Assembly (NCBI GenBank): GCA_011947345.1
Contig: JAAVTG010000998.1
Location: 1-37,803, forward strand
DNA from: Phytophthora quininea
Taxonomy: Eukaryota > Oomycota > Peronosporomycetes > Peronosporales > Peronosporaceae
Reading direction: 5' to 3'
Length of the DNA: 37,803 nt
Part shown: positions 29,348 to 37,803 of the stretch, piece by piece
Layout: every line of letters starts with the position of its first letter
Numbering within the stretch: position 1 is the stretch's first letter
Notes under the pieces: generated by a model
The model's input: only the letters and a program-made list of their open reading frames with translations
Told to the model about the DNA's origin: nothing
Database searches by the model: none
Made by a program: the position numbers and the translations under genes

Positions 29348-30180
29348 GCGTGCAGGATACAACTTATTATCAGGAGGAAGCAGTTAACTCTGAAGAGAAG
29401 CGTAGTACGCTGCAAATTCCGCTGGTTGAAGCGGCGATCTCAGATGAGCCCTGTGGTAAGCAATCTTGACGCTTCAAGGATTTCGACGGTGTATATCGGG
29501 ATCGGTCCCGATTAACGTTAACACAAGCAGCGACAGCGTGTTGCAGTGCATTGTACTCGGCAGTGGTGCCGCTTGAGTTGCCGAGTGCATTAGAGGAACG
29601 TCACTAGCACGGCTCATCGATCTTGGCCAAGCACCGGACCCAAAGAAACCAGCACTACGTCACTTCGTGACGGAAGTGGTTCAACGACGCAATTGAGGGC
29701 AGCAATGCCTCAACTAACAGGGTTGTGGTATTCTGTTGCCGTCGAGCTCACTGTAGGGGTCCTTCCATTCAGTAAAAGAAGCACAAGGTAGTTCCAGAGC
29801 AGCACGGTATCGGCAAGACCAGCTGCACTGTGATTATCGTGCAGCCAGAATCACCCTCGAAAGAAAGACCATCATGCTATTTGGTTGTCCTAACGCCATC
29901 ATTTTGAATAAGTGCTCAACTAACAGTTTGAAAATATCGATCCGATAAACGTCTGCAACAATCGTACAGATTCTCACAAATCACTAAGGAAAAAATAAAT
30001 CGCTCGATGGCGCAGAAGATGATAGGATGATAGTGATTGATGAAGGCCTGCAATCAACAGTGCTGAAGCTGAAGTTGAAAAGACAGCAAACCCGATAACA
30101 AAGGGTTATTAAGCCAGACGCCGAAGCAAGTGTGGGCACATCGAAATATGCGGACGGATTACCAAGTATGGGTGACTTAC
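29348..30180. other. Gene-free interval between the kinases, left part
   Basis: AT-richer than the kinase genes, with only short open frames on both strands. I see no coding pattern or repeat that I can support. Confidence 0.5.
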
Positions 30181-30566
30181 CAACTAGCTGTCCAGAAGCT
30201 GAATTTGTATTATAAGGGTTTCCAACGCGAGGGTGGATGCCCAATGGGAGAGGATTGCCTTGCAAGCAAGATCTCAATCCCACACATAGTATTCGAGTGT
30301 ATCTGAGCCCAAGACTTCTGGAGGAAGCTGGTACAACATTGGACCGGAGCAGGGTCTCGACCGAAAAGATGAAGGCATACACAACGTATATCATAGGACG
30401 GAATCACCTCCAGTCAGCAACCATTTCAGGCAGAGGATGGTCGAATGGTACGGCCACTGGAGCTCGGAATACGAAGACGCAGCCCAGAGGATTTGTGGGC
30501 TATGTGTTGGCATTGGATACACGCTTTTGTGGCAGATCAGAAACAGAGCCGTACACGACGATTAAC
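30181..30566 (+). mobile_element. LINE-like (non-LTR) retrotransposon 3' remnant
   Basis: Frame 1 gives LYYKGFQREGGCPMGEDC, then PHIVFECI, a stop, then AQDFWRKLVQHWTG. The spacing C-P-M-x3-C ... H-I-x3-C ... FW resembles the cysteine/histidine motif at the end of non-LTR reverse-transcriptase ORFs. A second frame (30428-30566) gives MVEWYGHWSSEYEDAA and then GIGYTLLWQIRNRAVHDD, like the 'LW..RN.AVH' segment that follows that motif in such elements. One stop and one frame change separate the parts. No reverse-transcriptase core, tail or target-site duplication is seen. Confidence 0.45.
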
Positions 30567-31189
30567 ACTGGACACGAGCGCCAGCTACAATATATGTGGC
30601 AACTCGGCATGGCGTCCTTTCCGCTGTAAAATCAAAACGGAGGGGGGCCAAGGTTGAGGCATGTCATTTCCAGTCGGAAAGTTGTGTCATTTTTCGACAG
30701 GGTTTCTGTCATCATTATCTGGCGTGAACCCGTTTTACTTTGTCGGCCGAAACCTAACTTTGACTCCACTTTGCGCTATGTTATTGTCTTACTCAACATG
30801 ACGTTTGAGGTTTTACGCCCGTCCTCGTACTAAATGTTGAGGCTTTTAATACCTATCCGCGAAGTCCACCCTCTTACAAAAGTCAAGTCAAACTACACGA
30901 TGCCCCGTCTATAATCTGATCGTTTTCGGAACCAATCTAACATTTGCTTTAAAGAAATCTCTCACCAAATGCGACGTCGTGCAAGCAGACCCCATTGCAC
31001 ACAGCCGCCAACGCACGGCCAAACCATAGCGCACTACGCCAAGCTACCAATTCATATCTCTATCCAAAATCTTCAAGTCAGTGGCCCTGTCTGGTTTTGG
31101 ACCCCTACGCTTATCATCGCGGGTCTCGGCCATACATTTCTCTGGTCAAAGTGATGTCCTGACAATAAAAAAGCCGGCTCAATAGCTCC
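30567..31189. other. Gene-free interval between the kinases, right part
   Basis: Several short open frames without conserved pattern. It may include the 3' sequence of the LINE-like remnant and the promoter of kinase 2. Confidence 0.5.
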
Positions 31190-31203
31190 GTCATTCCAAA
31201 ATA
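31190..31203 (+). promoter_or_regulatory. Initiator-like element of kinase 2
   Basis: GTCATTCCAAAATA partly matches the oomycete Inr pattern and lies 24 bases before the ATG at 31227. Confidence 0.4.
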
Positions 31204-31226
31204 CGACGCTGCCACTCAAGACTCCC

Positions 31227-33539
31227 ATGGTTCCGGTGCGGCGGCGCGGCGCCTTCTTCCTGCTGTCGCGCTACCGGCGGTGGCTGCACTGGCAGCAGAT
31301 GCTGCTCTCTCTGATCCTGCTGCTGCTACTCTCGGGGACTGCCGCGCCGCCGGGGACCTGGTGGCCAGGCTCTACGAACTGGACAGCTCCGGCACATCCG
31401 TGTCCAGACTCTCACTCAGCTCCAGCGCCCTGCCGAGCGCCGTCTCCAGCCGCCTCAGCAAGTACTCGCTGTCCTGGAGCCAGCTGCCGGGGCTCATGCA
31501 GCGCGCGCTGCTCTGGGACTCGGGCTTTGTGTTCGCGTCCCCCGAGGGAGCTCCGGCGGCTCTGGGTCCGCTGCGCGACACACTGCAGCTCGTACAGATC
31601 TACACAGCCTGCAGTCAAAGTATGAGCGACCTACTACCGGATCTGGCCGAAATTAAGACTTTAGAGACAGGGAACAGCTCGCAGGACTGTCAGGTGCAGG
31701 ACTGCGGCATCATCAGCCACTTCCTTCCGGACGGATGTCCGACAACCCAAGTGAGAGAGCTGACCAGGTGCGCCGTGTACGCGTCCAAGATGACGCAGCA
31801 GGGCAAGTTTTCAGGCGTCTACTGGGCCGAGGACGGTCGTAGTATGGCCGTCCCCGAGCCAGTACTAAGACGACATACAGGCGTGGACGTGGCGGCCAGT
31901 GAGAGCTTATTTGCCGTGCATTTGACCGACGCGGCATTTCTAGGCACCGCGTCGTGTACTTCCCAGGGAGAGTTCATCTTGCCCTGTAGAGGCATCGCAG
32001 ACGACGCGGTCTTGTCCAGTGGAAGCGGGAACGCAAGCGTCAGCGGCAGTAGCAGCAGCTACATAGAGATCGACTTGTGTCCTGCAACAGAGGGGCCCGC
32101 GATGAACGCCTGGCTGGAGCTGCAATCAGTGCCCTCTCCGAATACGTTCTCGACGACGGCCATCGTTTTGCTAGCAGTGGCCATGTTGATTTGTGTGGGG
32201 CTGGGAGCGTCAGTGTGGTGGCTGTGCAGGTCCAAAGCGTGGTTGCAGGATGCGTACGACCGCATGGTGCTGGAAGGGTCTTGGGATGACGGTGGTTGGT
32301 CGCCCACCACACGTCTACTGGGACCACTGCCTCCGTCGTTAGCTACAGCAGGGATCGTAGACGAGGAGAGACTCACTCCTATGGAGGTTTTCTTTGGAGC
32401 TCGGCCGCGGAGTCGACGGAAACCAGGAATTCATGGCACGTCGGCGCTCGTAGCAACCACTCGCGCAGAGATCACCTTATCCAACGACCAGCTGTGCCGG
32501 AAAAGCCCCATCTTGCGTGGGTTTGTGTCGGACCCGGCGATTGTGACCAAGAGGATCTCCTTTGCACAGCTACACTTTTGAGGCTGCTTGCCAAGGGAGG
32601 TAGTGGCGAGGTTTGGCTGGGTCAGTATGAGACGCTACGTGGCGATGAAAGTGTTGCTCCCCACGAAGCGGGAAGACCCGGAGGCGTTGGAGCAGTTTGC
32701 AGAGGAGATTAGGATGGCCTCGTTGCTGTCGCACCCGCGCATTGTGGCGTTCTGCGGCGTCGCCTGGCAGTCCTTGCTGCATCTGTGTGCAGTGACAGAA
32801 TATATGCCACGTGGTGATTTAGAGAGTCTGCTGGCACATCCTGCAGCACAGAAAGAGCTGAGTTGGAGCAGGGAGAAGCTCGTACTCTGCGGCGACATCA
32901 TCGAAGCGCTGGTTTACTTGCACTCTTTGGTGCCGATCGTCATCCATCGAGATCTAAAGTCGAAGAACGTGCTGATAGACCGACGATTACGTGCGAAACT
33001 GAGCGACTTTGGCCTCAGTCGCACACGATCCGTTGAGGATACAATGACCAATGGCATCGGCACCATCTTGTGGAGTGCTCCCGAGGTACTAGAAGAGGTA
33101 CGACGAGAAGAGCGATCTGTTCTCGTTCGGTGTAGTCCTGTCAGAGATCGATACGTGTGCGTTGCCGTACGGGTTCAGTCGCCATGCTAAGATGCGCAGT
33201 ATGCAGATCGTTCATCTCGTCTCAGAAGGAAAACTGCTGCCGAACTTCCGCGACGATTGTCCGCCAGCGATCCGGGCACTTGCGCAGCGATGCTTGAGTC
33301 TTGATCCTGCGGCACGTCCGACTGCAATGGAAGTCGCCTTCGAGTTACGATCATCCATCGCACCGCAGCTAATGCAGCAACCAATGCCGATGTTAGATGA
33401 CGAAGATGTCACGGACAGTGTATCGTCGGCATCACCAGAACCCCAGCCTTCATCGCAAGAAGCTGAAGACGATGAGCCCTCAGCGCAGACTCGAGACGCC
33501 ATTGATTCGCACACGAAGGAAACACAAACCGACCCGTGA
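31227..33539 (+). CDS. Receptor-type TKL protein kinase 2
   Basis: The start at 31227 gives a hydrophobic signal anchor (WQQMLLSLILLLLLSGTAA); a frame change near 31340 leads to the ectodomain. This shares blocks with kinase 1: LMQRALLWDSGFVF, then YWAEDGRSMAVPEP and paired cysteines. The TM segment is TTAIVLLAVAMLICVGLGASVWWLC. A longer juxtamembrane region (about 90 residues) precedes the kinase: LLAKGGSGEVWLGQYE (Gly loop, separate frame), YVAMKVLLP (Lys), HRDLKSKN, DFGLSRTRS, GTILWSAPEVL, then SEIDTCALPYGFSRHAK. Frame changes lie near 32578, 32635 and 33095. The C-terminal tail is acidic (EAEDDEPSAQ). Tandem with kinase 1 and probably derived from a common ancestor; ligand unknown. Confidence 0.85.
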
Positions 33540-33585
33540 TGGCAAGACAGTATAAGGGAGCTTGGAACCAATTAATTTATGACAT

Positions 33586-36500
33586 TTGAGCCCACTAGCC
33601 AGCAATAGCTGTGCACGATTGCTGAAGAAACGACTGCCGAATTTCAGGTCGAGGACTGCAATGTCAAATGACGATGGCAATCCGCAGTCGACGTCGGAGG
33701 TCGTTCGAAAGGGCCGCTTTATCCGCCGGATCCCTCTTTTCGCGCAGGTGATCAAGCAGCAGCTGTGCTCTGAAGGCGAGTTGATACGAGCCTTGACGCT
33801 AGAGACTTATGGAGATGGCGAGTACATTTATTCCCAGGGGCAGTCGGAGCGTGATTTGTTGCTGATTGAGGAAGGCAAAGTGTTGATTACCCGTCGTCGT
33901 CGATCTCCTGCCTTGAATACCGTGCGAGCGTTGGTGGGCACGATCTCGACGGACAACCAGGCCAGCGTGGTCTTCTCTCGACGAGCTACTCAACGCCGTT
34001 CGCAGATCGAGGCAGACATGGAAATTCAGTTGCAAAAGTACGAAGAACTCGAGTACTTTGGAGAGGAAACGCTACTGCAAGGGATGCCTACCCGGGTGCT
34101 GAATGCAGTGGCGAGTGGTTCTGTGACGTGCTTCGTGCTCCCTGAAGCGGCTTTTGCTCGACTGCTGGCGCCTGTACACGATTTGATGTTGTGTCGACAC
34201 TTACTCCGCATGCACGACGTCGTGTCTAAGCAGCGGGTGTTCCAGCACTTTTCAGCCCGACAGAGACAATATTTACTGGACCGCTGCACTATTGAGCATT
34301 ACGAGGATACAGCGAAAATTATTCAGCAAGGAGATAAGGACGATGATCGCTATTTCCTCTTAACTGAAGGTGAAGTGGATGTAGTGTTGGATGAACCCTT
34401 ACGAGATATCGACCGACCTCTCACTGAAGGGAATGACTTTGGTTTCGTTGATGAGGACGAAGATGGAGGTGTTAGGACGTCGGTAGTCGCTCGGAAGACG
34501 CTTTATCAAGGATTTGGCGAGATGGGCATACTGGGGCGACCTCGAGTAGCGCATGTCGTGGCTGTGGGTGCTGTGCTTTGTGTGGTGATCACGCGCAAGC
34601 TATACGTTGGAGCTTCTCAATTACTTGGCGTTGGTGGAGTGGATGCAGATGCTGAGGCACTCCTCGCCATGTCACTCGCAGAAGAATGGGCGCTTGTAGT
34701 GAAGACTCGGAACCTGCACTTGGCAAACCCTTTAGTCTCTCGCCATCTCGAGATGTTCGTTAAGAAATTCAAAGCTGCTTTCATGCAGAAGTTCGAAGGC
34801 AAAACGCTGTATCTCGATCTGCTACGACGAATGAACGCAGAGCCAGCACTAGCCGATGAATTTCCCTTCGTAGCGGACCGCGTGGCTTGGGACGCCCCAA
34901 CGTCGTCGCTTAGTATTGTCCGTGCCGAAACCCGACGCGTACTATCGCTGCCCACTGCAGAGCGATTGCCCCCGAGATTACCTTCCTAGCTCGCCTGTTA
35001 GAACCTACGAATTTTATCGGCAAATTCGATCGACCGGACCACATGGACAGCCTTACACTTGCGCGTGGGATCTCCAAGTTTGCTACCTTCTTTACGATCC
35101 AAAAGGACAAGTTCTTGTTCCGACAGGGTAAAATTGAGAGTCGTGCTTTTCTGATCCTGCGTGGCAACATCAGCATTGTAAACGAAGACGTCCACTCGAA
35201 CCAGGCTGGTCTCGCAGTGAAGAACTACGACGTGCTTGCCACACTCTCAGCCGGGGACTCGTTTGGCGAGTTATCACTTGTCACGCGTCTTCATCGATCA
35301 GCTACAGCTTTGGCAGCATGCGAGGCTGACCTATTAGTTTTGGAGCGTGCGCATCTGCAGGCACTGTCAGCTCTGCATCCAGGAGTATCCGTGCAACAAG
35401 CGATGGTCGAACGGGCCGAATTCCTCGCTACTCTTAGCTTTTTCCGCGACAGTGACTTTGCACAGTGCATTCGAGTGGCACACGATCTCCAGGAACAAAT
35501 CTATGAGCCACGACATATTTTCCTTCAAGAGCCTATGCAGCTACGAACGCTTTATATTGTGAAACGTGGCGAAGTGGCTGTCTTCTTACGTCGACAAGTT
35601 CCTATTGCGGAGGGTATGGTAACTGGAATATTGGATCCACAGCGACAAAGGAGGTTCTGGTTCGTGTAGCGACCATAGGACCGCAAGAATTCTTCGGGGT
35701 CGCGATTGCCAGTGCAAACATGACGACAACAACTGCAACATCAACGATTACTCCAACTACTGGAACTACTGCGTCACCTTCCAACGCCAATGCGGGACCG
35801 CCCTCACCCTCGCCACCTCCAGCGTCGACATCTCCTGCTCAATCATCGCCCACTAAAGCCCAGCACTACGTTGCAGCCACCTTCGCTGCAGCTACTGCTG
35901 GAAACGCACCTGTTGTTGCTAGTATCACCAACAACGACCTCTCCAACACTGTATTCATGTGTTCGACACGGGTGCAAATGTTGGAGCTATCCGAGAGGAT
36001 GGCGACGACTTGCAGTGACGAACTTGCAGAGTGCACGGAACTCGCTATTGGAACGCCATCGTTGGCATGTGGAGACGGTTGAGAGGCAACACCAACAAGG
36101 CAATGCTTCGTATTTTCTACTCGACAAACCGTGGCAACTTGTGACTCGTCCAAACACTTCAACGACGCCAAGCGCTACTGGAACGGACTGCAAGGAGGCT
36201 CAGTCTCGAATTTTGGAGCCTTTACCAGCGACGCAGCTAGCTCGACGGCTCAAAGATAAGAAGCAGCAGCGACACCAGCAGCAAGGACAACATGAAGCGA
36301 TCACGCGACTATTCTCTCCAGTCCCTCAAATTCAGTCCAAGCTGCGAGAACAATGCGTATCCCCAACAACTACCGATCATCATACGAGTCCTAACTCGCC
36401 AAGGCTTCAGGAATCAGCGGTGGCCTGGGGAACTCCACGACTTTCTCCTCGAGTTTCGTCACCCCTACCATGCGCATCGCAACTGAGTGGGTCCTTCCAG

Positions 36501-36776
36501 CCCAACGGAGTGATTGCTACAATGCCAGCTCAACAAACCCCAGTACTTGGATGTGGTAGAGCAACAGCACTGACGTTGATATCTCCACGACCGCCGACAT
36601 TAACGTCACCTCCAACAAGTAGTCCCAGCCCTCGATACCGAGACAGCACAGGATATCGCAGAATGAGCACGGATGCGAAACAAAACACAATACGAACCCC
36701 ACAAGCAGCACAAGGCGAAAGCGACTACCAGGCGATGTGGAAACTGCACAGACGGCACTCGAAAACAAAATCATAG
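33586..36776 (+). CDS. Multi-domain cyclic-nucleotide-binding (CNB) protein
   Basis: The gene begins 47 bases after kinase 2's stop; the first ATG is 33586, and the one at 33661 (MSNDDGNPQSTSE) is an alternative start. Four CNB-type units are seen. CNB1: IYSQGQSERDLLLIEEGKV, EYFGEETLL. CNB2: IIQQGDKDDDRYFLLTEGEV, GFGEMGILGRPRVAHVV. CNB3: FLFRQGKIESRAFLILRGNI, GDSFGELSLVTRLHRSATA. CNB4: IFLQEPMQLRTLYIVKRGEV, with its end interrupted by a Thr/Pro/Ser-rich insert. Only CNB3 has the FGE-L-x-x-RxxRxATA phosphate-binding cassette nearly intact (HRSATA); the others may not bind nucleotide. A long Gln/Ser/Pro-rich tail follows. Frame changes near 34965, 35647 and 36080. No kinase or channel segment is present, so it may be a nucleotide sensor or scaffold. 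Confidence 0.75.
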
Positions 36777-36803
36777 ACCTTAGATGTTTAAATTCTTGCT
36801 GGC

Positions 36804-37751
36804 TTACTCCCAGGCAGCGAAGATTTCCTTGCGTGTTTCCTTGAGTCCCGGGTCCTTACGGTCGCTGGTTTTGATCGCAATACCCGGGAAGTTGTTCTCG
36901 AGCAGAGCTCGCAGTTGAGGCAGCGCCTCCTTCGGTGGTGCATACGTCCCGCTGTTGTTGTCGATCCACAGCGTAAATTTGCCGTCGTCGTCCTTGTCAA
37001 TGTGGAACTCGCCTGCATATTTGACCGAGAACTGAGCGCCGCAGTGCAGCATGTGCTTGGACAGCATGTCCTTGAAGAAGGCCGCACCCGTCTCGGAGAA
37101 GTACCAGCCCGTCCCGATGATCGCGTACGTGAACAGCACCTGCTTGTCTTGGCGTCTGCCTTCGTGCACCAGCTTGAAAAAGTCGTCGGCACTCGACATC
37201 TCGCCGTACACAGTATCGGCGTCGTGCTTGTAGATCAGCGCGTGCTCTGTCTGAATAGCTTTACGCAGCACAGGCGCCTCCGGATGGTCTGGGAGAAGAT
37301 CTTCTGCACGGGAGTGTGCTCCTTGTTCCACTCGAAATCTTGCGGCATGACCTCCTGGATGTTGTGCAGCTGCACGTGGTAGGCCAGCGACTGAATTTTG
37401 TCGTCGTCAGTCACAGACTCGGTGATCAAACCCGTGACGAAGTTGGAGTGCACCGAGTAGTGCACAGGTCCGTACTGCATCAAATGGGCGTCAGCAGTAG
37501 CTGGAACTGGGTGAGACTTGACCTTGACGGCGATGGAGCCGGAGCGTTCATCTCCACGCTTAATGGGGAGCTCGAACGAACTCTCAGCGCCGTCCGTGTT
37601 GGCGGCCTTGAATTGAGCCTCTCCTAGCGGGTCGTCCTGGCCCACGTCCTTGTCCAGAAGGTAGAGTTTGCAGAGAGCGTTGGGGTTGACGTTCTTGAAG
37701 TAGAAGGTCTCGTTCCACACAGGCTCGAGGGTCTCAAAGATAGGGCGGGTC
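36804..37751 (-). CDS. C2-domain protein, C-terminal exon (5' end outside window)
   Basis: The exon starts at an intron acceptor (TGCTTTAG before 37751) and reads RPIFETLEPVWNETFYFKNV, LYLLDKDVGQDDPLGEAQF, the later strands of a calcium- or lipid-binding C2 domain with the Asp-rich loop. A linker (ERSGSIAVKVKSH) leads to a second domain: LITESVTDDDKIQSLAYHVQ, then (after a frame change near 37290) HALIYKHDADTVYGEM, LFTYAIIGTGWYFSETGAAF, LSKHMLHCGAQFSVKYAGEF, LWIDNNSGTYAPPKEALPQL and LENNFPGIAIKTSDRKDP. I recognise this second domain as one often found after C2 domains in fungi and oomycetes but cannot name an activity. It is probably peripheral to membranes. The 3' end faces the CNB gene, 28 bases away. 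Confidence 0.75.
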
Positions 37752-37803
37752 CTAAAGCAGAAGGTAATGTCAGTAGGGAAAGGTAGAACAGGTAGAACGA
37801 GTC

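Noticed and set aside
29984..30394. Minus-strand 136-codon membrane-like ORF
   Set aside because: Overlaps the LINE-like remnant read on the plus strand; no start context or family.
1..37803. CRISPR arrays, tRNA or rRNA genes, bacterial operons
   Set aside because: No regularly spaced direct repeats, no cloverleaf or rRNA sequence recognised; introns and gene families are eukaryotic.

Overview
The window looks like nuclear DNA of a plant-pathogenic oomycete, most likely Phytophthora or a close relative. This rests on short 56-87 nt GT-AG introns, very tight gene spacing, an M96/bZIP-like family, receptor-type TKL kinases, WLH-type ankyrin repeats, a secreted RXLR-like candidate, and initiator-like elements just before several start codons. 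Housekeeping genes (eIF3b, SMG9, a HAD-fold enzyme) are interleaved with fast-evolving multicopy families.

Layout: 1-14.5 kb is a mosaic. It starts with a fragment that looks like the N-terminus of a Fanzor/TnpB-type protein, fused to a truncated member of a polytopic membrane protein family. Five copies of that family lie in both orientations (505-1940 +, 2107-3759 +, 3837-5441 -, 6086-6769 -, 12892-14518 +). Among them sit one near-complete and two broken M96/bZIP-like genes, and a large gene (9138-12811) joining four membrane segments, about eight ankyrin repeats, a TIR domain and a second TIR-like domain. A composite scrap of ankyrin-family and receptor-kinase ectodomain DNA lies at 14.6-15.1 kb. 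Then 15.1-22.8 kb is a conserved block, almost all on the minus strand: SMG9, a small basic protein, an IQ-motif protein, a HAD hydrolase and eIF3b. From 23.0 to 27.0 kb come a partial duplicate and a main copy of an ankyrin-repeat gene, then the RXLR-like candidate. From 27.2 to 33.5 kb there are two related receptor-type TKL kinases, separated by 1.9 kb holding a LINE-like remnant. From 33.6 to 36.8 kb is a protein with about four cyclic-nucleotide-binding domains, and a C2-domain gene runs off the right edge.

Almost every gene, including eIF3b, is broken by single-base frame changes, most of them equivalent to one lost base. eIF3b alone has five in 2.1 kb. Such a gene is unlikely to be dead, so the consensus sequence probably carries indel errors at roughly one per 400-1000 bases. 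I therefore call a gene a pseudogene only where there is a larger lesion (truncation, internal deletion, chimera), and give spans from first to last supported codon across the frame breaks.

Functional themes: membrane sensing and signalling (TIR-ankyrin protein, two receptor kinases, CNB protein, C2 protein, IQ protein), RNA metabolism and translation (SMG9, eIF3b), and birth-and-death evolution of lineage-specific families with fragments of one family fused to another.
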